Below are positions 7,631 to 14,650 of a stretch of 64,000 bases of DNA, one piece after another. The position numbers were made by a program, and so were the translations under genes. The notes below the pieces were generated by a model, which searched no databases, was not told the DNA's origin, and worked only from the letters and a program-made list of their open reading frames with translations. The stretch is from NCBI RefSeq assembly GCF_003353425.1, contig NZ_QRAO01000006.1, forward strand, positions 1-64,000. Direction: 5' to 3'. Position 1 is the stretch's first letter; every line of letters begins with the position of its first letter. This DNA is from Marinirhabdus gelatinilytica (lineage in GTDB: Bacteria > Bacteroidota > Bacteroidia > Flavobacteriales > Flavobacteriaceae).

Positions 7631-9238
7631 TCAGTCGAAACTGAATAAGTAGGCAGAAAGATCTGTCTCAGAATGTGTAATATCAAGTTTTTTCCGTAGT
7701 CTTGTACGTGCGTTTTCAACAGATTTTGCTGTCTGTCCCGTAATTTGTGCAATCTCTTTAGAGGTGAGGTTTAATTTTAAAAGTGCACATAAACGCTTAT
7801 CCTTGGGAGTTAAATCGGGATGCTTAGTAATGAGGTTTTTATAAAAAGATTCGTGTACCTGCTCAAAACGCAATTCAAATTCCTCCCACAAATTGGTATT
7901 TGTATCTCTTTTCAGCCGTTTAACCACATAATCTATGGCATTTTGGGTTTCTCTTTTAGCCGCTTTTAAACGTACTGATTTTAGGTCTGTCAATATTTCT
8001 TCAATAATTTCGGTGCGGTGTAGTTCAATCATTGCTTTCCCTACCAACTCTTTGTTCTTTAATTGAAGCTGTGTGTTAAGTTCTTTTTGCTTGGCCGTGG
8101 CAAGTTGTTTTTCAAGTATGGTGTTTTTTAATTTTGCTCTATACCTAAGCAACAAGGCACCTAATATTACAAGTGCCACTAATAAAGCCAGTAGAATCAT
8201 ATAATTTCTAGCGCGTTGCTTTCCTTCTTCCAACTCGCGTATTTTATCCTTATTGCGATATTTTTCCTCAATGATAACTCGCTCTACATTTACAAGTTTG
8301 TCCTCTAACGCAAGGGAGTCTCTAATTTGGTTGAATTTTTCAAAATATGTTGATGCCTCCTTATATGCGCCTTTTTCTAACAAACTCTTATACACTAGTT
8401 CCACTGCATCTTGCTGTTCAAAACTAAATGGGGCCAGCGTATCATTAGCCGCCACTACTTTTTTTGCATACAACAAAGCAGAATCTAATTGCTTGTTTTC
8501 AGCATAGAATTGTGCCATTTCATTATTTAAAAACGAAACGGTTCGTACATTAGTTGTTTTTGAAAGTGTATTTAAAGCCTTCTGAAAAGACGCTCTCGCT
8601 TTATTCATTTCATTTTTCTTAAGATAGCTACGCCCAAGATTGGTTTGTACATAAATAGAGAGGTCTGGATTATTAATTTTAGCGGCTAATTGCTCTGCTT
8701 TTTCAAAATATGTCAAGGCCGAATCTGCATTCTTGCCAAGATACAGATTCCCCATATTGTTGAGAATCTGTGCCAAAACCAAAGAATCTTTTTGCGCTAA
8801 CTGATATTGATACACTTTATCAAAATACGTCAAAGCACTCTCTTCGTTATTGCTCCTGGCATAGACGATAGCCAGATTATTCTCTAATCTAAAACGTTCT
8901 GAGGGCTTTTTATCTTCATAGTAATCATACGCTTTTAAATAATTTTCCAGTGCAATATCCAGCGCATCTTTGTTTGAATACATATCGCCAGCTACCATAT
9001 TCACTTCAGCGAGTAAGGAATCGCTATTAGATGTTGTTGCAGTTTCCTTAGCAACATCAAGAAAATGTATTGCACGTGACCAATTAGAATGCTGTAATTG
9101 TTCGGCGATAGAGAGACTTAAATGTGTTTTTTCTACAGGAGAAGAAGCTCCAGCTAAACTATCTATTAAAACAGATACCTCATCTTGAGCCTGACTAACT
9201 TGAAAGCAACCTAAAAGCAATAATAAGCAAAATCGCAT
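7631..9238 (-). CDS. TPR-containing LuxR-type transcriptional regulator
   Basis: The 535-residue protein has a signal peptide (MRFCLLLLLGCFQVSQAQ), then about seven TPR-like helical repeats (residues ~20-320, e.g. ALTYFDKVYQYQLAQKDSL, NLGRSYLKKNEMNKARASF). A transmembrane helix (about 343-365, ILLALLVALVILGALLL) and a coiled coil lead to a C-terminal LuxR/GerE-like helix-turn-helix (LTPKDKRLCALLKLNLTSKEIAQITG, then KSVENARTRLRKKL). This flavobacterial design puts a periplasmic TPR sensor on a cytoplasmic DNA-binding domain in one chain. It lies 32 bp downstream of the E1 gene on the same strand. Its targets are not evident. Confidence 0.9.
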   Translation of the reverse strand: MRFCLLLLLGCFQVSQAQDEVSVLIDSLAGASSPVEKTHLSLSIAEQLQHSNWSRAIHFLDVAKETATTSNSDSLLAEVNMVAGDMYSNKDALDIALENYLKAYDYYEDKKPSERFRLENNLAIVYARSNNEESALTYFDKVYQYQLAQKDSLVLAQILNNMGNLYLGKNADSALTYFEKAEQLAAKINNPDLSIYVQTNLGRSYLKKNEMNKARASFQKALNTLSKTTNVRTVSFLNNEMAQFYAENKQLDSALLYAKKVVAANDTLAPFSFEQQDAVELVYKSLLEKGAYKEASTYFEKFNQIRDSLALEDKLVNVERVIIEEKYRNKDKIRELEEGKQRARNYMILLALLVALVILGALLLRYRAKLKNTILEKQLATAKQKELNTQLQLKNKELVGKAMIELHRTEIIEEILTDLKSVRLKAAKRETQNAIDYVVKRLKRDTNTNLWEEFELRFEQVHESFYKNLITKHPDLTPKDKRLCALLKLNLTSKEIAQITGQTAKSVENARTRLRKKLDITHSETDLSAYLFSFD

Positions 9239-9270
9239 AGTGGTAATTGGACTGAAAAGATACAGAAATT

Positions 9271-11340
9271 TTAGTAGTTTAAAATCTCCTCAATCTTCAC
9301 CCTTACCTTTTTAGTTGAAGGGATCATAGTCTCTTCCAATACCGAATTTAAAGGAATTGCTGGCATATTTTCTGAACCTATGAGCATTACAGGAGCATCC
9401 AATTCCTGAAAGCACTCCTCTTGGATTTTACCCTGGATACTTCGGGCAAATCCATTTTCAGAAGGTTCTTCGGTTACCACCAGTACTTTTCCGCATTTTT
9501 TGGCGCTCTTAAAAATAGTGTCCCAATCTATGGGATGCAGTGTTCGAAGGTCAACAATTTCAACCGTATCGGTCACACCTAACTCACGTGTAGCGTTATA
9601 TGCCCAATGCACGCCCATTCCGTAAGAAATAATGCTTAATGTTTCCTCTTCTTCCTGTGGCCAGATTTCCTGCAATACCCACGCTTTTCCAAAAGGTAAG
9701 ATATAATCTTCGGCAGGTTCCAGGCTGGTAGCGCCTTTGGTTCCTTTTACCTTACTCCAATACAATCCTTTATGTTCAAAAATCACTACCGGATTAGGAT
9801 CGTAATAGGCGGCTTTCATCAAGCCTTTTAAATCGGCTCCATTACTTGGATACGCAATTTTTAAGCCTCTGATGTTTGTCACGATACTTTCAACCGAAGA
9901 GGAATGATAAGGACCACCACTTCCATAAGCACCAATAGGCACGCGCAAAATCATAGATACGGGCCATTTTCCGTTGGAGAGATAACAGCTTCGAGAAACT
10001 TCTGTAAATAATTGATTGAGACCCGGCCAAATATAATCGGCAAACTGAACCTCCACAATAGGCTTCAATCCTACGGCACTCATCCCCACGGTAGAGCCCA
10101 CTATAAATGCTTCTTGAATAGGCGTGTTAAACACACGATTATCGCCAAATTTTTGCGCCAGGGTAGCCGCTTCTCTAAACACACCTCCTAGCCTACCTCC
10201 CACGTCTTGTCCGTACAACAAACACTCAGGATGCTTCGCCATTAATTCTTCAATAGCAAAGAGAGCACAATCTACCATCACCACTTTTTCTCCGCCTTCT
10301 GGCGAACGCTCTCCTACTTCTTGTGTAATTGGTGTTGGCGCAAAATCGTGTGTAAATAAATCTTCGGGTTTTGGGTCTTCTGCTTCTAAGGCACGCTTGA
10401 GTGATTTTTCAACTTCAGTTTCGATTTCGGTTTCGATTTCCTTTATTTCTTCTTCTGAAACATTAAAACTCTGAAGTAATTTCAACATTTTCGGATACGG
10501 GTCCCGGCTCCTTGCCTCGTCCAAATCGTCGCGATAAAATTCCATCCGAACGCCCGAAGTATGATGGTTCAGCAATGGAACTTTGGCGTGAATTAAAATA
10601 GGACGGCGCTCCTTCCGAATAGTTTCGATAGCGTTTTGTACCGTCGTGTAGCTTTCTTCAAAATCGGTTCCATCTATAGAAATGGCTTCCAATCCGTGGA
10701 ATCCAGCGGCATATTCTGCTGCATTTTGAGCACGGGTTTCGGCTTCGTTGGCTGAAATATCCCAACCATTGTCCTGTACCAAATACAAAATGGGTAATTG
10801 CTTTAACGCTGCCATCTGGAAAGCTTCGGCTATTTCGCCTTCAGTTACACTAGCATCACCCAAGCTACAAACTACAATGGGCTGGTCATTGTGCACTTGT
10901 TTCGCAATCGGCTCATCCTGTCCTAAACTCTCCTTATACCAAAAGCCCATTGCAACCCCGGTCGCCGGAATCGCCTGCATCCCTGTAGCACTACTTTGAT
11001 GCGGAATTTTAGGTTTGTCGTCATCCTTTAAACTAGGATGTGAATAATACGTACGGCCTGCAGAAAAAGGGTCGTCTTTTTTCGCAAGCACCTGCAACAT
11101 TAACTCATAAGGCGTCATCCCAATTGCCAGTAACATCGAATCATCTCGATAATACGGAAACATATAGTCCTGAGGCTGCAATTGCATCCCAACGGCCGTT
11201 TGTATCACTTCGTGTCCACGCGAAGTGGCGTGTACATATTTTGATACCACCTTAAAATTCTCCTCATAGATTTCGGTCATTGCTTTAGCAGTGACGAGAT
11301 TTTTAAAGGCTTTAAGTGTTTGTTTTTTAGTTATTTTCAT
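9271..11340 (-). CDS. 2-oxoacid (branched-chain type) dehydrogenase E1, fused alpha/beta
   Basis: The 689-residue protein joins both subunits of a thiamine-diphosphate E1. Residues ~1-310 are E1 alpha, with the cofactor motif GDASVTEGE and the following QDNGW. Residues ~350-689 are E1 beta (LLYGQDVGGRLGGVFREA, TPIQEAFIVGSTVGMSAVG, EVQFADYIWPGLNQL, RTLHPIDWDTI). It decarboxylates a 2-oxoacid and passes the acyl group to lipoyl-E2, whose gene is immediately upstream (11433). The fused form is the usual Bacteroidota branched-chain enzyme. Its location at the end of the paa operon leaves open phenylpyruvate as a substrate. E3 is not in the window. Confidence 0.92.
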   Translation of the reverse strand: MKITKKQTLKAFKNLVTAKAMTEIYEENFKVVSKYVHATSRGHEVIQTAVGMQLQPQDYMFPYYRDDSMLLAIGMTPYELMLQVLAKKDDPFSAGRTYYSHPSLKDDDKPKIPHQSSATGMQAIPATGVAMGFWYKESLGQDEPIAKQVHNDQPIVVCSLGDASVTEGEIAEAFQMAALKQLPILYLVQDNGWDISANEAETRAQNAAEYAAGFHGLEAISIDGTDFEESYTTVQNAIETIRKERRPILIHAKVPLLNHHTSGVRMEFYRDDLDEARSRDPYPKMLKLLQSFNVSEEEIKEIETEIETEVEKSLKRALEAEDPKPEDLFTHDFAPTPITQEVGERSPEGGEKVVMVDCALFAIEELMAKHPECLLYGQDVGGRLGGVFREAATLAQKFGDNRVFNTPIQEAFIVGSTVGMSAVGLKPIVEVQFADYIWPGLNQLFTEVSRSCYLSNGKWPVSMILRVPIGAYGSGGPYHSSSVESIVTNIRGLKIAYPSNGADLKGLMKAAYYDPNPVVIFEHKGLYWSKVKGTKGATSLEPAEDYILPFGKAWVLQEIWPQEEEETLSIISYGMGVHWAYNATRELGVTDTVEIVDLRTLHPIDWDTIFKSAKKCGKVLVVTEEPSENGFARSIQGKIQEECFQELDAPVMLIGSENMPAIPLNSVLEETMIPSTKKVRVKIEEILNY

Positions 11341-11348
11341 ACTCAGTC

Positions 11349-11429
11349 AATGCGCACTCGTTGCGCATTCGGTTAAATGATTTAAGTGCAATCTATTTTA
11401 TGAAGGTCTCGACTGCGCTCGACCAGACA
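11349..11429. repeat. Short hairpin plus repeat A copy between E2 and E1 genes
   Basis: This gap holds an 8-bp perfect inverted repeat (11349-11356/11362-11369). It is followed by a repeat A copy at 11404-11429 with core CTCGACTGCGCTCGA. The 26 bp 11404-11429 are identical to 14614-14639, 3.2 kb away. No associated transposase gene is in the window. Confidence 0.8.
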
Positions 11430-11432
11430 AGC

Positions 11433-12704
11433 TTAATACTTTCTATCCACATCAAACCCTTCCATATTATCTGCAATTCTTTTTAAGAATGAGCCTGCCA
11501 AATACCCATCTACAATTCTATGGTCAAAGGAAAGTGAGAGATACATCATACTTCTAATTTCAATAATGTCTCCCTCTTCTTTTTCGATAACCTCAGCGCG
11601 TTTCTTTATAATTCCTGTAGCAAGAATTGCCGCTTCTGGCTGATTGATAATAGGCGTTCCCATTAGACTTCCGAAGGTCCCAACATTGCTAATCGTAAAG
11701 GTGCTACCTTTTAAATCGTCGCCTTTTAAACTGCCCGCACGTGATTTTTCTACTAATTTGTTGGTCGATGCAGCTAATTCTTTCAAATCTTTTTTATCAG
11801 CATTCTTAACTACGGGAACGATTAAATTTCCCGAAGGCAAAGCGGTTGCCATACCGATATTGATGTCTTCTTTTACAATGATATTCTTTCCATCCAAGGA
11901 GGAATTTATCATTGGGAAGTCCTTAATGGCATTTGCTACTGCCTCGATAAACAGCGGAGTGAATGTTAGTTTTTCGCCGTTTTTCTCCTGGAACTTTAGC
12001 TTATTTTCATTTCTCCATTGTACCATATTGGTAAGGTCTGCTTCCACATAAGCCGTTACGTGGGGCGATGTATGTTTGCTATATACCATATGGTCTGCAA
12101 TCATCTCGCGCATTCGGTCCATTTCCACAATCTTTCCCGTTCCCTTATCAAACTTTAAATCTGGAACCTGAAAGCCTGATGATTCTGCAACTGCTTGCGC
12201 AAATTGAAATGGTCTGCCTTCATTTAAATAATTAGTTACATCACTTTTCCGAAGCCTTCCGTCTTTTCCTGTTCCTGAAATACGTGCTAACTCCTCATAC
12301 GAAATATGGTTTTTACGAGCCATCGCATCTACTAGTGGGGAAACGAAAAGGTTTTCGTTTACCTTGAATGCTTTTGAACTCGAACTCGAATTTGAACGAA
12401 CTGGTTTTTTAGCTGGTTTATCAGCCTTCTCTTCAAAATTGACGTCTTTTTTTGCAGCTCCTTCTTTTAGTTCCAATACTGCAATCACCTCACCCACTGG
12501 TACAACATCTTTTGCCGAAACTTTATGCGAAATCATCTTTCCAGCACTGGGTGCAGGGACTTCGTTATCTACTTTATCGGTTGCCACTTCTACGAGGATA
12601 TCGCCTTCTTCAAAGCTATCGCCTTCTTGTACCAACCAATTGATGATGGTTCCCTCTGTAATACTTTCGCCCATTTTGGGCATTTTGAATTCTGTCTTTG
12701 ACAT
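11433..12704 (-). CDS. Dihydrolipoyl acyltransferase, E2 of 2-oxoacid dehydrogenase
   Basis: I start at 12704 (MSKTEFKMPKMGESITEG), the usual E2 start; the 19 upstream codons are translated repeat sequence. Domains in order: lipoyl domain (~2-77) with the lipoylated Lys in EVATDKVDNEVPAPSAG; a Lys/Ser-rich linker; a peripheral-subunit-binding domain (~120-160, VSPLVDAMARKNHISYEELARI); and the catalytic acyltransferase domain (~200-423) with SFDHRIVDG containing catalytic His and Asp. It takes the acyl group from E1 (next gene) and transfers it to CoA. Residues at the acyl site do not let me choose branched-chain over aryl substrates. Confidence 0.93.
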   Translation of the reverse strand: MSKTEFKMPKMGESITEGTIINWLVQEGDSFEEGDILVEVATDKVDNEVPAPSAGKMISHKVSAKDVVPVGEVIAVLELKEGAAKKDVNFEEKADKPAKKPVRSNSSSSSKAFKVNENLFVSPLVDAMARKNHISYEELARISGTGKDGRLRKSDVTNYLNEGRPFQFAQAVAESSGFQVPDLKFDKGTGKIVEMDRMREMIADHMVYSKHTSPHVTAYVEADLTNMVQWRNENKLKFQEKNGEKLTFTPLFIEAVANAIKDFPMINSSLDGKNIIVKEDINIGMATALPSGNLIVPVVKNADKKDLKELAASTNKLVEKSRAGSLKGDDLKGSTFTISNVGTFGSLMGTPIINQPEAAILATGIIKKRAEVIEKEEGDIIEIRSMMYLSLSFDHRIVDGYLAGSFLKRIADNMEGFDVDRKY

Positions 12705-12723
12705 TTGTCTCTTTGTTGTCAGG

Positions 12724-12775
12724 CTGAGCCTGTCGAAGCCACAATTACAAATCGAAGGCACTTCGACAAGCTCAG
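12724..12775. repeat. Inverted pair of repeat A type
   Basis: Arms at 12724-12738 and 12761-12775 are inverted with 14 of 15 bases paired (core CTTCGACA-GCTCAG). The pair occupies most of the 82-bp gap between E2 and paaY. It reads into the E2 frame upstream of its true start, which is why a longer open frame appears there. Confidence 0.75.
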
Positions 12776-12786
12776 TGTGACTTAAA

Positions 12787-13392
12787 TTATTTACTATTTT
12801 TCGCTTTCATTTCCTGAAGCGTTTTATAAAAATCTTCTTGTTTTGGTCTGTCCTTCGGAACCGTTCTCAAAGGTTCCACTTCCCTTAAACTTTCGTGACA
12901 ATCTGCCGGTAATTGCTGATACAGTTTAGTGCCAGCAGTTTTCCATTCAATCATTTCGTCACTTACTTCTCTAATTACCTTAGCGGGATTTCCGACAATT
13001 AATTGTCTGCGCTCAAACTTCATTTCAGCTTTTACAAACGCCATCGCTCCCACGATACATTCATCTCCTATTTCGGCATCGTCCATAATCACGCTGTTCA
13101 TTCCTATCAAACAGTTTCGGCCCAAATTAGCACCGTGAATAATAGCTCCGTGACCTACGTGTGCACCTTCTCGCAACACAATAGATTTCCCCGGAAACAT
13201 ATGCACCGTACAATTTTCCTGAACGTTCACTCCATCCTCCAAAATAATCTCGCCCCAATCGCCACGTATCGCCGCACCAGGTCCAATATAACAGTCCTTG
13301 CCAATAATCACATTGCCCGTAACCGCAGCGAGTGGATGTACAAAGCTGGATTGGTGAATGACGGGTATGTGGTTTTTGAAGCTGTAAATCAT
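12787..13392 (-). CDS. paaY: PaaY-type hexapeptide-repeat protein (gamma-carbonic-anhydrase fold)
   Basis: The 201-residue protein folds as a left-handed beta-helix from hexapeptide repeats (VIIGKDCYIGPGAAIRG, IVLREGAHVGHGAIIHG, NCLIGMNSVIMDDAEIG) and keeps the His residues typical of metal binding. PaaY proteins act as thioesterases on dead-end CoA esters such as ring-hydroxylated phenylacetyl-CoA or the 2-hydroxycyclohepta-trienyl derivative. The position in the paa operon supports this over a general acetyltransferase. The start codon is only 3 bp from the terminal repeat of a four-helix-bundle element, leaving almost no native leader. Confidence 0.88.
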   Translation of the reverse strand: MIYSFKNHIPVIHQSSFVHPLAAVTGNVIIGKDCYIGPGAAIRGDWGEIILEDGVNVQENCTVHMFPGKSIVLREGAHVGHGAIIHGANLGRNCLIGMNSVIMDDAEIGDECIVGAMAFVKAEMKFERRQLIVGNPAKVIREVSDEMIEWKTAGTKLYQQLPADCHESLREVEPLRTVPKDRPKQEDFYKTLQEMKAKNSK

Positions 13393-13395
13393 TTT

Positions 13396-13832
13396 AGTGG
13401 GTGGTTTTTAGTTGGTAGAGGTTGGTGTCTCAATTATTTTTATTTTTTAAATGTTTCATCAATGCCGCTAGCATTTTATTAATTTCAACTAAAATTCTTC
13501 TGTTTTCTTCACTTTCTTCAAAAGTAATATAACCTCTTAGAAAAGCTTTTGTTGTTGCCGCAACACTTTCTCGAGAACTATCTCTGGCAATTCTGAGATA
13601 ATTCAAGAAACTTGCATCTGAACTTCCTGAACCTTCGGCTATATTAAAGGCGATTGAATCTGCTGCTCTTGCAAACTGAGAAGAAAGTCTGTAATCTTCA
13701 ATTTTAGGGAATTTTGAAACCTGAGTATGAACTACCTCTCCAAACTCTATCGCTCTTTGATATACTGTAAGTTCTTCAAATTTAAAATGGTATTCACTTT
13801 TCATAATTTCTACCCTCTAAAAACTACCCTCT
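13396..13832 (-). mobile_element. Four-helix-bundle element 1 with terminal inverted repeats
   Basis: This 437-bp unit fills the gap between the enoyl-CoA hydratase stop (13838) and the paaY start (13392). Its ends are inverted repeats: 13396-13419 pairs with 13809-13832 at 20 of 24 positions. The arm contains two copies of a short word (GGGTAG/GGTTTTTAG type). The unit carries a single gene for a four-helix-bundle protein. Mobility is inferred from the structure and from three further units of similar size in this operon. Confidence 0.65.
13430..13804 (-). CDS. Four-helix-bundle protein (23S rRNA intervening-sequence protein family)
   Basis: The 124-residue protein matches the S23/TIGR02436 four-helix-bundle family: FEELTVYQRAIEFG, FPKIEDYRLSSQFARAADSI, NIAEGSGSSDASFLNYLRIA, then SSRESVAATTKAF. 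Family members are encoded inside 23S rRNA intervening sequences and resemble the accessory protein Avd of diversity-generating retroelements, forming pentameric rings in known cases. It has no evident link to phenylacetate. It is about 50% identical by eye to the copy at 19030-19395, and both begin with an SEYHF motif. The gene lies alone inside element 1, on the operon strand. Confidence 0.9.
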   Translation of the reverse strand: MKSEYHFKFEELTVYQRAIEFGEVVHTQVSKFPKIEDYRLSSQFARAADSIAFNIAEGSGSSDASFLNYLRIARDSSRESVAATTKAFLRGYITFEESEENRRILVEINKMLAALMKHLKNKNN

Positions 13833-13837
13833 ACTCT

Positions 13838-14590
13838 CTATTTGAACCTTTTCAACGTTTCTTTTGTAAATTCACTCAACACCAATCTTCCCGAAATAAC
13901 CGCTCGTTCGGCAAGCAATTCATCCCAGTTTTCAGTGCCTGCCCACATAATTTTTTTCATCTCTTTCATTGCTTCAGGATTGTAGTTGCAAAGGTTTTCG
14001 GCAAAAGCTTGTACGGCTTCATCGAGTGCTTCGGTACTTTCGTGTACACTGGCATACAATCCTTTTTGTCTTGCCCATTCAGCATCGTAAAAACTATTGG
14101 CATCTATGGCTATCTGGCTCATACCGCTCAATCCTAATTTGCGCTCCACTGCCGGACCTACTACAAAAGGGCCAATTCCTATATTCAGCTCGCTCAATTT
14201 GATGCTTGCAAACTTGGTCGCCATACAATAATCTGTCGCACTGGCAACACCTACGCCGCCACCTACTGTTTTTCCTTGAACACGACCAATGATAAATTTT
14301 GGACATTTTCGCATTGCATTTATCACATTTGCGAAGCCACTAAAAAACACCTTTCCTGTTCCAGCATCATTTATATTGATGAGTTCCTTAAAACTGGCGC
14401 CGGCACAGAACGTTCTATCGCCACCGCTTTTTAAGATAATCACTTTTACTTCCTCGCTATTACCTGCCTCAGTAATGGTCTTAGCAAGTTTTGCTAATAT
14501 ATCTCCTGGCAAGCTGTTGTGCGCCGGGTGGAAAAATTCTATGGTTGAGATTCCGTTTATTATTTCTTCTTTTACGTAGGGTGCTGTCAT
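13838..14590 (-). CDS. Enoyl-CoA hydratase/isomerase of the paa operon (PaaF-like)
   Basis: Translation starts at the ATG at 14590 (MTAPYVKEE); an upstream TTG is less likely. The 250-residue protein has the crotonase fold: the oxyanion-hole loop FCAGASFKEL (about residue 65) and GKTVGGGVGVASATDYCMA (about 105). The second catalytic position is less standard (LNIGIGPFVVG), so the exact reaction is uncertain. From its place next to paaZ and paaY I infer hydration of 2,3-dehydroadipyl-CoA (PaaF role), since PaaG is recognised separately at 21126. Element 1 begins 5 bp after its stop codon. Confidence 0.85.
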   Translation of the reverse strand: MTAPYVKEEIINGISTIEFFHPAHNSLPGDILAKLAKTITEAGNSEEVKVIILKSGGDRTFCAGASFKELININDAGTGKVFFSGFANVINAMRKCPKFIIGRVQGKTVGGGVGVASATDYCMATKFASIKLSELNIGIGPFVVGPAVERKLGLSGMSQIAIDANSFYDAEWARQKGLYASVHESTEALDEAVQAFAENLCNYNPEAMKEMKKIMWAGTENWDELLAERAVISGRLVLSEFTKETLKRFK

Positions 14591-14613
14591 ATTTTTCAAT
14601 TATCGTTTAAATT

Positions 14614-14639
14614 AGGTCTCGACTGCGCTCGACCAGACA
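14614..14639. repeat. Repeat A copy between paaZ and enoyl-CoA hydratase
   Basis: This 26-bp sequence is identical to 11404-11429. It sits in the 60-bp gap after the paaZ start region side and before the hydratase start. The core CTCGACTGCGCTCGA is near-palindromic. Confidence 0.85.
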
Positions 14640-14650
14640 TTGTGATTGGG

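Noticed and set aside
9271-11340. E1 as pyruvate dehydrogenase
   Set aside because: Its fused alpha/beta layout and sequence follow the branched-chain type; a typical pyruvate E1 beta is encoded separately at 47067.
11433-12761. Longer E2 start at 12761
   Set aside because: The 19 extra codons are translated inverted repeat DNA; MSKTEFKMPKMGES at 12704 is the normal E2 beginning.
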